34,329 bases of DNA from Vermiphilus sp. (GTDB lineage: Bacteria; Ratteibacteria; UBA8468; B48-G9; DTJG01): contig DYKA01000010.1 in assembly GCA_020722805.1 (NCBI GenBank), positions 1 through 34,329 of the forward strand, written 5' to 3'. Positions 8,125 through 16,227 of the stretch are shown piece after piece. Numbering within the stretch: position 1 is the first letter of the stretch; the number at the start of each line of letters is the position of its first letter. The notes beneath the pieces are model-generated. The model had not been told where the DNA came from and did not search any database. It saw only the letters and a list, made by a program, of their open reading frames with translations. Position numbers and translations under genes: made by a program.

Positions 8125-9141
8125 ATGGTGAAAATACTTACAGACCAGCACCTTGAACGGTTCCTATCAAAAGCAAGGAGGATTCGTCTTCTTATTGTCG
8201 GTGATTTAATACTTGACCATTTTATGTCAGGAGTGGTCAGAAGAATCTCACCTGAGGCACCTGTTCCTGTTCTTGAGGTTAAGAAACAAATCTACCGTTG
8301 CGGCGGCGCCGGAAATGTGTGTTTGAACATCACAGGGCTTGGTGCACGAGCCACAATCGCCAGCATCATCGGAGACGATTCAAACGGTTCACTTCTGAGA
8401 AATATGCTTGAAGAAAACAATGTTGATACATTTGTTCTCACCAGAAGAAATTTTCCCACAAGTATAAAAACCAGGGTTATCGCTGGTTCCCAGCAGATGA
8501 TTCGAGTAGACAACGAACAGGTTGAAAAAATGACATCTGATGAACTTGCAAAAATGAAAAAATTTTTTTGTTCAGAAATAGATAATTTTGACGCGGTAAT
8601 TATCTCTGACTACGGAAAAGGTGTTATTGTTTCTCCGCTCATTTCATATCTTGTCCGGCTGTGCCACAGCCACAAGAAAATTATCACTGTTGACCCAAAA
8701 ATAGACCATTTTTTTTACTACAAGGACGTTGACTGTCTCACTCCAAATCTTACGGAGGCAAGCGCAGGAATGCACATGTCTGAGCCGGTTTCAGACGATG
8801 GAATTATTTCTCTGGGAAAAAAGATAATAAGAAAACTTCGTTCCCGCGGTCTGATTATTACGCGAGGAAAGGACGGAATGAGTATTTTTTCTGATTCTGG
8901 AATATTTCATCTGCCGGCAATCAGCAAGGAGGTTTTTGATGTTACAGGCGCCGGTGATACTGTTATTGCTGTACTTACACTTGCTCTTTCCTGCGGTTTT
9001 GACCTGTTAAAATCAGCAATTTTCGCAAACATCGCAGCAGCAGTTGTTGTTCAGAAACTTGGCACCGCGAATGTTTCTCCACAGGAACTTAGAACAATGT
9101 TTCCGGGTTATAAACCAGAAACAATAGAAACAATTCAATGA
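8125..9141 (+). CDS. hldE: D-glycero-beta-D-manno-heptose-7-phosphate kinase (RfaE1-type)
   Basis: PfkB/ribokinase-family sugar kinase that phosphorylates heptose-7-phosphate at C1 on the route to ADP-heptose for the LPS inner core. The 338 residues match the kinase half of bifunctional HldE. Signatures are VGDLILDHFMSG and RISPEAPVPVLE at the N-terminus, GGAGNVCLN for sugar binding, and the anion-hole/catalytic motif TGAGD with Asp278 as base. The C-terminal nucleotidyltransferase domain of E. coli HldE is absent, so the adenylyltransferase must be a separate protein not seen here. This is the stand-alone kinase form (also called hldA/rfaE1). Its stop overlaps the kdsB start by four bases, consistent with a shared role in LPS core synthesis. 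Confidence 0.9.
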   Translation: MVKILTDQHLERFLSKARRIRLLIVGDLILDHFMSGVVRRISPEAPVPVLEVKKQIYRCGGAGNVCLNITGLGARATIASIIGDDSNGSLLRNMLEENNVDTFVLTRRNFPTSIKTRVIAGSQQMIRVDNEQVEKMTSDELAKMKKFFCSEIDNFDAVIISDYGKGVIVSPLISYLVRLCHSHKKIITVDPKIDHFFYYKDVDCLTPNLTEASAGMHMSEPVSDDGIISLGKKIIRKLRSRGLIITRGKDGMSIFSDSGIFHLPAISKEVFDVTGAGDTVIAVLTLALSCGFDLLKSAIFANIAAAVVVQKLGTANVSPQELRTMFPGYKPETIETIQ

Positions 9142-9887
9142 TAAAAGTTCTGGGCGTTATTCCGGCAAGGTATCATTCCGAAAGATTTCCTGGAAAGGTA
9201 CTACAGAAAATAGGGAATATCACAATTCTTGAAAGTGTTTATATCCACGCAAGCAAGGCAAAAACGCTTGACAGAATTGTCGTGGCAACAGACAGCGAAA
9301 TTATAGCGAAAGAAGCAGAGAGATTTGGGGCAGAGGTTGTTTTTACTTCTTCAATGTGTAGTTGTGGAAGTGAACGGGTTGCAGAGGTGGCAGGAAAAAT
9401 ACCCGCGAGAATAATTGTGAATATTCAGGCAGATGAGCCGTTGATTCCTGATGAAGCCATTGATAGACCTGTGGAAGAAATGCTGAAGGATAAGAAAATT
9501 CTGTGTGCCACATCTGCAACAAGAATAACCACAGAAGCAGACCTCTACAATCCAAATATCACCAAGGTGGTATTGGATAAGAATGGATTTGCTCTGTTTT
9601 TTTCGGGAAGTTTGCTTCCTTTTCCGAGGATATATTTTGTTAAAGAGAAGCCATTTTCCAAAAGGATTGGGTTTTTGAAACACATTGGAGTATATGCTTT
9701 CAGAAGAAATTTTCTGCTCAAATTCAGGACGTTTCCTTCTGGCCCGCTTGAAAAATATGAGCAGCTGGAACAATTGAGAATTCTTGAAAATGGGTATAAA
9801 ATCAAGGTATCTGTAATTTCAAAAGATTCAATATCAGTTGACACTGTTACTGACATAAGAAGGCTAAAGGAACAGGGACATGGCTAA
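9138..9887 (+). CDS. kdsB: CMP-KDO synthetase-like cytidylyltransferase
   Basis: Cytosolic nucleotidyltransferase that activates 3-deoxy-D-manno-octulosonate with CTP for lipid A-core assembly. The 249 residues carry IPARYHSERFPGK (nucleotide-binding loop), VVATDSEII, DEPLIP around Asp99, KHIGVYAFR, LEQLRILE and a C-terminal SVDT metal site (Asp235). Two conserved places deviate from common KdsB. The HxSGTDR-type loop reads CSCGSER (residues 74-80), and the QGDEP motif reads QADEP. The fold and length fit KdsB, but a related sugar acid as substrate is possible. Overlap with the upstream kinase (4 bp) and the downstream pyrG (8 bp) places it in a tight LPS/CTP unit. Confidence 0.87.
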   Translation: MIKVLGVIPARYHSERFPGKVLQKIGNITILESVYIHASKAKTLDRIVVATDSEIIAKEAERFGAEVVFTSSMCSCGSERVAEVAGKIPARIIVNIQADEPLIPDEAIDRPVEEMLKDKKILCATSATRITTEADLYNPNITKVVLDKNGFALFFSGSLLPFPRIYFVKEKPFSKRIGFLKHIGVYAFRRNFLLKFRTFPSGPLEKYEQLEQLRILENGYKIKVSVISKDSISVDTVTDIRRLKEQGHG

Positions 9888-11487
9888 GTTTATATTCATA
9901 ACAGGCGGAGTTGTTTCCTCGCTCGGTAAAGGAATTGCTTCTGCATCAATTGGCGCCCTGATGGAAAGTCATGGATACAGAATATCAATGATAAAACTTG
10001 ACCCTTATATCAATGTTGATCCCGGAACAATGAGTCCATTTCAGCATGGCGAGGTTTATGTTACAACAGACGGCGCCGAAACAGATCTTGACCTGGGTCA
10101 TTATGAAAGATTCACAAATACAAAAATCTTGAGAATGAACAATGCAACAAGCGGACAGATTTATTACTCTGTTATTCAGAAAGAAAGAGAAGGAAAGTAC
10201 CTCGGTAAGACAATCCAGGTTGTTCCGCACATCACAGACGAAATAAAGCAAAGAATAACAGCACTGACAAAAAAGATAGACATTGTCATATGTGAAATCG
10301 GCGGGACTGTAGGTGATATAGAAAGCTTGCCGTTTCTTGAGGCAATAAGACAACTGTATTTTGAACACAATTCAGACACGGTGTTTGTGCATCTTACCCT
10401 TGTTCCTTTCATCAAAGCAGCAGGCGAACTGAAAACAAAACCAACCCAGCATTCAGTTGCAAGTTTGAGAGAAATAGGCATTCAGCCACAAATACTTCTG
10501 TGCCGTACAGAAAAACCTCTGTCTCCAGAATTGAAAGAAAAGATTGCACTTTTCTGTAATGTCAGAAGGCAGGCAGTTATTGAAGCAATTGACACGCCCT
10601 ACATATATGAAATACCACTTATTTTTCACAGGCAGAACCTTGATAAGATTATTCTTGAACTGATTCATCTCCCATCCCATCCCCATCCTGCACTTGGAAA
10701 GTGGAACAACATTGTAAACATTCTGCACAATGCCCAAGAAAAAGTCTGCATTGGTGTTGTGGGTAAATATATAAAACTTCAGGACTCGTACAAATCAATA
10801 TATGAGGCACTCGTACATGGAGGAATAGCGAATCACTGTAAGGTTGAATTCAGCAGGATTGATTCTGAACAAATAGAAAAAGAAGGAGTAGAAAATTCTC
10901 TCAGGAATGTGGACGGAGTTATACTTCCCGGCGGCTTTGGAATTCGTGGAGTTGAGGGCATGATATCTGCGATAAGGTATTGCAGAGAAAACAAAATTCC
11001 CTTTTTTGGAATCTGCCTCGGACTGCAGTGTGCGGTTATAGAGTTTGCAAGAAATGTCTGCGGACTCTGCAATGCAACAAGCACAGAGTTCTCGTCGGAC
11101 ACAACAGAACCTGTTATATGCCTTCTTGATGAGCAGAAAAATATAACAAAGATGGGTGGCACAATGCGACTCGGTGCATATCCGTGTATTGTTGAGCCAG
11201 GGTCAATTGCCTATAGGGCATACAAAAGGAAAAAGATATCTGAAAGGCACAGGCACAGATGGGAGTTCAATATGAAGTATTTCAATCTGATGAAACAGCA
11301 CGGAATGAAATTTGTAGGGCTTTCACCAGATAGAAAACTTGTTGAAATTATTGAGATAGAAAACCATCCATTTTTTGTCGCAACACAGTTCCATCCTGAA
11401 TTCCAGTCAAAACCGTTTGCCTGTCATCCTCTCTTTGCAGGATTCATCAAAGCGGCGATTCATCATAGGGCAAAAAAGCAGATTTGA
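9880..11487 (+). CDS. pyrG: CTP synthase
   Basis: Makes CTP from UTP, ATP and glutamine; it is the last step of pyrimidine nucleotide synthesis. The 535-residue protein has an N-terminal synthetase domain (FITGGVVSSLGKG P-loop, DPYINVDPGTMSP, HGEVYVTTDGAETDLDLG) and a C-terminal class I glutamine amidotransferase domain. The amidotransferase domain has nucleophile Cys379 in GICLG and the His505/Glu507 pair in FHPEF. Length is standard. The ATG at 9880 lies inside the end of kdsB (8 bp overlap), so translation is probably coupled. Co-location makes sense because KdsB consumes CTP. The stop codon overlaps the -35 element of the next promoter. Confidence 0.97.
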   Translation: MAKFIFITGGVVSSLGKGIASASIGALMESHGYRISMIKLDPYINVDPGTMSPFQHGEVYVTTDGAETDLDLGHYERFTNTKILRMNNATSGQIYYSVIQKEREGKYLGKTIQVVPHITDEIKQRITALTKKIDIVICEIGGTVGDIESLPFLEAIRQLYFEHNSDTVFVHLTLVPFIKAAGELKTKPTQHSVASLREIGIQPQILLCRTEKPLSPELKEKIALFCNVRRQAVIEAIDTPYIYEIPLIFHRQNLDKIILELIHLPSHPHPALGKWNNIVNILHNAQEKVCIGVVGKYIKLQDSYKSIYEALVHGGIANHCKVEFSRIDSEQIEKEGVENSLRNVDGVILPGGFGIRGVEGMISAIRYCRENKIPFFGICLGLQCAVIEFARNVCGLCNATSTEFSSDTTEPVICLLDEQKNITKMGGTMRLGAYPCIVEPGSIAYRAYKRKKISERHRHRWEFNMKYFNLMKQHGMKFVGLSPDRKLVEIIEIENHPFFVATQFHPEFQSKPFACHPLFAGFIKAAIHHRAKKQI

Positions 11488-11512
11488 TTTTATCCAGTAA
11501 TTCTTGTATAAT
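11484..11512 (+). promoter_or_regulatory. Sigma-70 promoter for pckG
   Basis: TTGATT (11484-11489) and TATAAT (11507-11512) are spaced by 17 bp. The -35 hexamer overlaps the pyrG stop codon. Transcription would start around 11518-11520, about 50 nt before the pckG start. I see no intrinsic terminator between pyrG and pckG, so read-through from the upstream operon remains possible. Confidence 0.7.
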
Positions 11513-11569
11513 ACGCCTCCAATAGAACAATTCCCCTGAAACAAGTTTTTATAACCAATGGAGTATCGT

Positions 11570-13339
11570 ATGCCAACACCGTTAGAAAAATGGGTTCATC
11601 AACAGGCAGAACTGACAAAACCTGACAGGATTCACTGGTGTGATGGTTCAGAAGAAGAAGCAAGATGGCTTATGAAGGTAGGTATGGAACAGGAAAAGAT
11701 TAACGGTAGTCCGGTTTTTTATCTTTTGAACCAGAATACCTGGCCGCATGCATATCTGCACAGAAGCCACCCAACAGATGTTGCAAGAACAGAGCATCTC
11801 ACCTATGTCTGTCATCCCGACAAGGAAACAGCGGGACCAAACAATAACTGGATGGAACCAGAAAAAGCAAAAAAAATGTTAACAAATCTTTCAAACGGGT
11901 GCATGCGCGGAAGGATAATGTATGTTCTGCCGTATATGATGGGGCATCCAGATTCCCCTTTTGCAAAAGCGTGCGTCCAGATAACAGACATCTCCTATGT
12001 AGCAGTGAGTATGAGAATTATGACAAGAATGAGCAAGAAAGTTATCAAAAAGATTGGAAACCGTGATGATTTTGTAAAGGGATTGCATTCAGTTGGTGAT
12101 TTTAATCCGGAAAAAAGATTTATCATGCATTTCCCAGATGAGCATTTTGTCTGGAGCATTGGTTCTGGCTATGGAGGTAATGCTCTTCTTGGCAAGAAAT
12201 GTTTTTCTCTGAGGATTGCATCCTGGCTTGGATACAATGAGAGCTGGCTTGCGGAGCACATGGTAATCATGGGCATTGAAGACCCTGAAGGCAATATAAC
12301 CTATGTTACGGCTGCAATGCCTTCTGCCTGCGGAAAAACAAATCTTGCAATGATGGAATCTGCCCTTCCCGGGTACAGGGTATGGACAATCGGAGATGAT
12401 ATTGCCTGGCTCAACATCGGACCTGATGGAAACCTCTACGCAATAAATCCGGAGATTGGCTTTTTTGGTGTGGCACCAGGGACATCCAGCAAAACAAATC
12501 CCAATATGGTAAAAACACTGAAGGGACAAAACTTCTATCCAACTCTTTTTACCAATACTGCACTGAACATTCAGACAAATGAACCGTGGTGGGAAGGTTT
12601 TGATGTACCTGCAGGAGATAATATGGCTGACTGGCAGGGTAAGGCATGGGTTCCTTCGTCAAATAAACCAGCGGCACACCCAAATTCAAGATTTACTGTT
12701 TCAATTTACAATACCCCTACTCTTTCAAGAGAATTTGACAATCCAAAAGGTGTTCCAATATCAGCCATAATTTTTGGTGGAAGAAGATCAAAACTTCTCC
12801 CTCTTGTTGTAGAAGCATTCTCATGGCAACACGGGGTTTTTATCGGCACAAGAAGTGGTTCAGAGACAACTGCTGCAGCTGACCACCAGGTTGGTGTTCT
12901 CAGGAGAGACCCGATGGCAATGCTTCCGTTCTGCGGCTATAACATGGCTGATTACTTCAGACACTGGCTCAGGATGGGAAGCAAAATGAAAAATCCGCCG
13001 AAAATATTCTCTGTTAACTGGTTCAGAACTGACGAGGACGGAAATTTTCTCTGGCCTGGTTTTGGAGAAAACATCAGGGTGTTAAAATGGATTATTGACA
13101 GAATCAATAATCGTGCTGGCGGAAGAGAAACCCCGATTGGTATCGTTCCACGACCAGAAGACATTGAAACATCAGGAATTGATATCTCAAAAGAAAAATT
13201 GGAAAAGCTTCTGAGTGTTGATACCAGAGAATGGAAAGATGAAATTCAGGACATCAAGAAATTCCTTGATAGTTTTGGCAGGAAAATGCCATCTGAGATA
13301 CTTGCAGAATATCAGAAATTGTACAACCAGTGTGTTTAG
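11570..13339 (+). CDS. pckG: Phosphoenolpyruvate carboxykinase (GTP)
   Basis: Interconverts oxaloacetate plus GTP with phosphoenolpyruvate, GDP and CO2; it is the entry step of gluconeogenesis or, in reverse, an anaplerotic or fermentative route. The protein is about 589 residues, the normal size for the GTP-dependent family. Key motifs are the kinase-1a loop PSACGKTNLAMM, the metal/kinase-2 motif GDDIAWL, GGNALLGKKCFSLRIAS and the guanine-binding region near FGGRRSKLLPLV. The start is set at ATG 11570 because GGAG (11560-11563) lies six bases upstream. An ATG at 11558 would add four residues but has no clear ribosome binding site. The stop overlaps by four bases the stop of a gene on the opposite strand. 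Confidence 0.96.
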   Translation: MPTPLEKWVHQQAELTKPDRIHWCDGSEEEARWLMKVGMEQEKINGSPVFYLLNQNTWPHAYLHRSHPTDVARTEHLTYVCHPDKETAGPNNNWMEPEKAKKMLTNLSNGCMRGRIMYVLPYMMGHPDSPFAKACVQITDISYVAVSMRIMTRMSKKVIKKIGNRDDFVKGLHSVGDFNPEKRFIMHFPDEHFVWSIGSGYGGNALLGKKCFSLRIASWLGYNESWLAEHMVIMGIEDPEGNITYVTAAMPSACGKTNLAMMESALPGYRVWTIGDDIAWLNIGPDGNLYAINPEIGFFGVAPGTSSKTNPNMVKTLKGQNFYPTLFTNTALNIQTNEPWWEGFDVPAGDNMADWQGKAWVPSSNKPAAHPNSRFTVSIYNTPTLSREFDNPKGVPISAIIFGGRRSKLLPLVVEAFSWQHGVFIGTRSGSETTAAADHQVGVLRRDPMAMLPFCGYNMADYFRHWLRMGSKMKNPPKIFSVNWFRTDEDGNFLWPGFGENIRVLKWIIDRINNRAGGRETPIGIVPRPEDIETSGIDISKEKLEKLLSVDTREWKDEIQDIKKFLDSFGRKMPSEILAEYQKLYNQCV

Positions 13340-13797
13340 TCCCTAGCCTTACTTCCCGGACGTAGTTCAAGAATTTTGGAACAGATGTACTCATAGTCGC
13401 ACGCATATTTTTCAAGAACCTGTTCAACATCTGATTTTTCAATTTCTTCAAACACCTTTCCCAGGGGTATTTTACTGAACTGGCTGACTGCCCACGCAAT
13501 TACAATCTCAGAAAAACTGTGATCATTTCTCAGTGTATCCAATTCTCTTTCAGGGATTTTTGAGGAGACCATTATCTTCTTTGCAATAACATCGGCTAAA
13601 TAGGGGGTTGTTGCGCGCTTTTCAATCTCAATTGCATAGCTGTAAATCTCTATGATTTTTTCCTTACCGGCGTCAATAAATCTGTCAATCGTCTTAATCG
13701 TCTGCTGAATTTCATCTCTTGTCGCTGGTTTTATCTGTGCAAATGCAGAAACTACAAAGACCAGAACAAAAGCCATCACTGCTGCAGACCTAAACAT
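13336..13797 (-). CDS. Small secreted protein of unknown function
   Basis: I do not recognise this 153-residue protein. The N-terminus is a clear Sec signal peptide: a short basic start, a hydrophobic run of about 15 residues, then SAFA before QIKPATRDE, which suggests cleavage after residue 20 or so. The mature part (about 130 residues) is charged, Glu/Lys-rich and predicted by eye to be mainly helical, with two cysteines near its C-terminus. The start is set at 13797 because AAAGGAGG sits five bases upstream; a farther in-frame start at 13824 would bury the signal peptide. It is the last gene of the apgM-ferritin-thioferritin run, 85 bp after the thioferritin. It could be a periplasmic partner of iron or redox metabolism, but that is guesswork. 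Confidence 0.7.
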   Translation of the reverse strand: MFRSAAVMAFVLVFVVSAFAQIKPATRDEIQQTIKTIDRFIDAGKEKIIEIYSYAIEIEKRATTPYLADVIAKKIMVSSKIPERELDTLRNDHSFSEIVIAWAVSQFSKIPLGKVFEEIEKSDVEQVLEKYACDYEYICSKILELRPGSKARD

Positions 13798-13813
13798 TTT
13801 TGCCTCCTTTTGG

Positions 13814-13843
13814 ACCGGTTCCAATCAGTTTTCTGAACCCGGT
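13814..13843 (-). other. Hairpin in the leader of the small secreted protein gene
   Basis: The arms ACCGGTTC (13814-13821) and GAACCCGGT (13835-13843) pair over eight base pairs with one bulged C. The hairpin lies 16 bases upstream of the start codon and just before the ribosome binding site on the minus-strand transcript. No U-run follows on either strand, so it does not look like an intrinsic terminator. It may stabilise the mRNA or affect translation. Confidence 0.35.
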
Positions 13844-13882
13844 AATAAATTTCTCATGCCTAATGCTATCACGCAACGTGAT

Positions 13883-14362
13883 TTATTGAATGTCTTCAAG
13901 GATGTTTATCAGGTCATCCTCGTGCTCTATTTCATCCTTCAAAATGGACAGCACCATATAGTATGTTATAGAGTCTTTATCCTTGAGGATGTCCGAAAGT
14001 TTCTGATAAACCTCAATGGCACACTGTTCACCCTTGATATTCTGCTTTAATATGGGTATCACACCAGGATCCGAAGGTGGTTCATAGCCACAGTTTGTCA
14101 GTTTATACCAGTCCTCTGGTTTCAACACGGGTGTTCCACCCAGTTGAATGATTCTATCAGCAATCATTCCTGCATGCTTAAGTTCATCACCTGCGTGCTG
14201 ACCGAGTTCTGCAGCAACCCTTTCTCTGAATCTACCTTTTACAAGTTTCTCTCCAAGCCAGTACTGATAATATGCAAGCCACTCGTCTGAAAGGGCTTTA
14301 TTTAATTCGTCTACCACTTTCTTTACATCTGCCTTGATTATCTCAATGCCTTTCCTTTTCAT
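13883..14362 (-). CDS. Dps-like ferritin-family protein (thioferritin type)
   Basis: Ferritin-superfamily four-helix protein of 159 residues, likely an iron-oxidising or peroxide-consuming cage protein in the cytosol. Di-iron ligands are visible as Glu27 (DEWLAYYQYW), the ExxH pair Glu60/His63 (DELKHA), Glu112 (GEQC) and a second ExxH pair, Glu144/His147 (EIEHEDD). Two cysteines, Cys91 (TNCGY) and Cys114 (EQCAIEVY), flank the loop before the third helix. A conserved cysteine pair next to a bacterioferritin-like di-iron site is the hallmark of Dps-like (DPSL) thioferritins known from archaea and anaerobic bacteria. The ATG has GGGGAGG upstream. It lies 79 bp after a classical ferritin gene on the same strand. 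The family is clear; the oligomer size is not inferable. Confidence 0.85.
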   Translation of the reverse strand: MKRKGIEIIKADVKKVVDELNKALSDEWLAYYQYWLGEKLVKGRFRERVAAELGQHAGDELKHAGMIADRIIQLGGTPVLKPEDWYKLTNCGYEPPSDPGVIPILKQNIKGEQCAIEVYQKLSDILKDKDSITYYMVLSILKDEIEHEDDLINILEDIQ

Positions 14363-14392
14363 AATCCTCCCCTGTTAAATGAAAATGCGTTC

Positions 14393-14416
14393 AAAAACTG
14401 TTCTTTTCAGCAACAG
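14393..14416 (-). terminator. Weak terminator or attenuator between ferritin and thioferritin genes
   Basis: On the minus strand CTGTT and AACAG form a 5-bp stem with a 9-base loop, followed directly by five Ts. The stem is short and AT-rich, so termination would be partial at best. If active it would lower expression of the two distal genes relative to apgM and ferritin. Confidence 0.25.
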
Positions 14417-14441
14417 ATACAATTCTCACGCGGGTTAGCAT

Positions 14442-14924
14442 TTATCCTTCTCTCTTCCCGAGTTCCCTGTCAAGCATGATGAGTGCCGGACCAGTTTCCT
14501 TGATTGTTTTCAGTGTTTCCAGGATGTATGCTGCATTTTTCTCCTCTTCAACCTGTTCATTTACAAACCACTGAAGCATAACTATTGATGGATTATCATT
14601 TGCCTGTCTGGCAAGATTAACAAGGTTGTTTATCATGGTTGTTATCTTTTTCTCGTGCTCAAGAGTTTTTTCAAAAATATCAGCAGGAAAGGAAAAATTT
14701 GCAGGCGGCTGATCAATAGCTTTCAGGATTATCTGTTCACCGACATCCACCATAAATTCAAATATCTTCATTGCATGGCCGAGTTCCTCTTTTGCCTGAA
14801 CCTTCAGCCAGTGAGCAAAGCCAGGAAGATTTTTGCCTTCACAATATGCGGCCATACTCAAATAAAGATATGCAGAATAAAGCTCATTCTTAATTGCTCG
14901 TTCAGTGCTTCCTTCACTGTCCAT
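14442..14924 (-). CDS. ftnA: Ferritin (non-heme, FtnA type)
   Basis: Cytosolic iron-storage protein that oxidises Fe(II) at a ferroxidase site and stores it in a 24-subunit shell. Recognisable features are NELYSAYLYLSMAAYCE (Glu14), KNLPGFAHWL, the EELGHA motif (Glu47/His50), HEK near 90-92 and NEQVEEEKN near 122-130. All match bacterial ferritins. The protein has 160 residues. Its N-terminus (DSEGSTERAIKNE) is some five to ten residues shorter than the usual helix A start, because an in-frame stop, that of apgM, lies just upstream. No upstream in-frame start exists. It follows apgM by 14 bases and precedes the thioferritin gene. Having two ferritin-type proteins in tandem suggests separate storage and protection roles. 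Confidence 0.93.
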   Translation of the reverse strand: MDSEGSTERAIKNELYSAYLYLSMAAYCEGKNLPGFAHWLKVQAKEELGHAMKIFEFMVDVGEQIILKAIDQPPANFSFPADIFEKTLEHEKKITTMINNLVNLARQANDNPSIVMLQWFVNEQVEEEKNAAYILETLKTIKETGPALIMLDRELGKREG

Positions 14925-14938
14925 ATCCCACTCTTTTT

Positions 14939-16153
14939 TTATGCCCCAAATTTTTCAAGTTTCAATGAATTAGCAAGAAGAATATACATAATGTCTTTTG
15001 CATTTATTATCCCTAACATTCCTTTTGCACACGCTCTTTCAGTAAAACTACTCACATCGTCAGGTATGATATTTTGCGAAATAATAGCAGTTGGTACAGG
15101 ATGCCATGAATGACTTCTTAAAATAGAAGGAGTTGAATGGTCTCCTGTCAGGCACATAACATCAAATTTCAGGTGCTTTATTCTTGAAATCTTCCCATCA
15201 AACTCCTCTATTGCTGCAACCTTTCTCTTGAAATCCCCGTCTTCACCTGCACTGTCAGTTTTCTTATAGTGAAGATAGAAAAAGTCATAATCACCGTATA
15301 CTTCATTGAGTGTTTTTATCTCATCATCAATTGTTTCAAGTCCGCCTATGACATTCATACCAACAAGTTTTGCAAGTCCCTTATACATTGGATAACTCGC
15401 GATGCACACTGGTTTCAAAAGATATCTTTTTTCAAATGGTTCTATAGCAGGTATTCCAGAAAAGCCCCTCAAAAGAATTGCCCTTGCTTTTGTGTTCTGC
15501 CCTGCAAGGACTCTTTCTGCTGTTGTAAGAAACTCATTCAAAACATCTGCAGTAAAATCAGCGTCTTTCTTTAGTGATACAACCTTTTTTAATGGAAACC
15601 CTTCTTTTTGAGGGTCGTTTTCTGAGACATCAGGAGAGAGATTTCTACCCTTTAATAATATTGCAAGCCGGTGTTCTTTAACTGTCCTGATGATTATCTG
15701 AACATCCCTGATGGATTGTATTTTTTCCTGAAGAATCTGCACAAGTTTTCTGTTTTCTTCTGTTGGAATTCTCCCTGCTCGCCTGTCAGTAACAATGCGA
15801 TTTTCGTCTATTGTGGCAAAGTTTCCTCTTATAGCAATATCAGTTTTATCCATTTCCATCCCTATTCCAAGAACCTCAAGCACTCCCCTGCCTATCTGGT
15901 GTTCAATAGGGTCATATCCAAAAAGCGAAAGGTGTGCTGGTCCGCTTCCAGGAGTGATGCCCGGAAGAACAGGAACCGATAGTCCACACATACCTGATCT
16001 GGCAATTTCATCAAGGTTCGGCTTTTTTGCGGTTTCAAGTTCTGTAAGACCTGTTGCAGGGTCTGGCAAACCACCGAGGCCATCCATTACAAGCAGAAGA
16101 ATTTTTTTATCATTTTTTTTGACTATATCTTTGAGTATTTTTTCTATTTGCAT
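14939..16153 (-). CDS. apgM: 2,3-bisphosphoglycerate-independent phosphoglycerate mutase, archaeal type
   Basis: Interconverts 3- and 2-phosphoglycerate in glycolysis and gluconeogenesis. It belongs to the alkaline-phosphatase superfamily with two divalent metals. The 404 residues fit ApgM (about 400-415) rather than the 510-residue GpmI. Motifs are VMDGLGG (Asp24 metal ligand), KPNLDEIARSG, TPGSGPAHLSLFGYDP with the catalytic Ser70, GRGVLEVLG, and the C-terminal metal site TGDHSTPS. AGAGG lies upstream of the ATG at 16153. It heads the minus-strand run that continues into ferritin genes. Its position opposite the glycogen operon, across overlapping promoters, links central carbon flow to glucan storage in layout. 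Confidence 0.95.
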   Translation of the reverse strand: MQIEKILKDIVKKNDKKILLLVMDGLGGLPDPATGLTELETAKKPNLDEIARSGMCGLSVPVLPGITPGSGPAHLSLFGYDPIEHQIGRGVLEVLGIGMEMDKTDIAIRGNFATIDENRIVTDRRAGRIPTEENRKLVQILQEKIQSIRDVQIIIRTVKEHRLAILLKGRNLSPDVSENDPQKEGFPLKKVVSLKKDADFTADVLNEFLTTAERVLAGQNTKARAILLRGFSGIPAIEPFEKRYLLKPVCIASYPMYKGLAKLVGMNVIGGLETIDDEIKTLNEVYGDYDFFYLHYKKTDSAGEDGDFKRKVAAIEEFDGKISRIKHLKFDVMCLTGDHSTPSILRSHSWHPVPTAIISQNIIPDDVSSFTERACAKGMLGIINAKDIMYILLANSLKLEKFGA

Positions 16154-16176
16154 AACATGCCTCTGTCCTTTTAAGA

Positions 16177-16205
16177 TTGATAATCAACCTGTATTAAGAT
16201 ACAAT
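16177..16205 (+). promoter_or_regulatory. Promoter for the rsmI-glycogen operon
   Basis: TTGATA (16177-16182) and TACAAT (16200-16205) are spaced by 17 bp, each one mismatch from the sigma-70 consensus. The expected start is near 16212, giving a leader of about 80 nt before rsmI. The -35 falls inside the perfect palindrome TTGATAATCAA (16177-16187), a plausible repressor site. The -10 overlaps the -10 of the opposite-strand apgM promoter. Confidence 0.65.
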
Positions 16206-16224
16206 AAACACTGAAAAAAGTCAA
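16196..16224 (-). promoter_or_regulatory. Promoter for the apgM-ferritin operon
   Basis: Read on the minus strand, TTGACT (16224-16219) and TATCTT (16201-16196) are spaced by 17 bp. The -35 has one mismatch and the -10 has two. Transcription would begin near 16189, about 36 nt before apgM. The -10 hexamer shares two bases with the plus-strand -10 of the rsmI promoter, so RNA polymerase could not occupy both at once. Confidence 0.55.
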
Positions 16225-16227
16225 AAC

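Noticed and set aside
9351-9773. 140-codon minus-strand frame inside kdsB
   Set aside because: It is rich in Cys, Phe and Ser as expected for an antisense frame, and the plus strand carries clear KdsB motifs.
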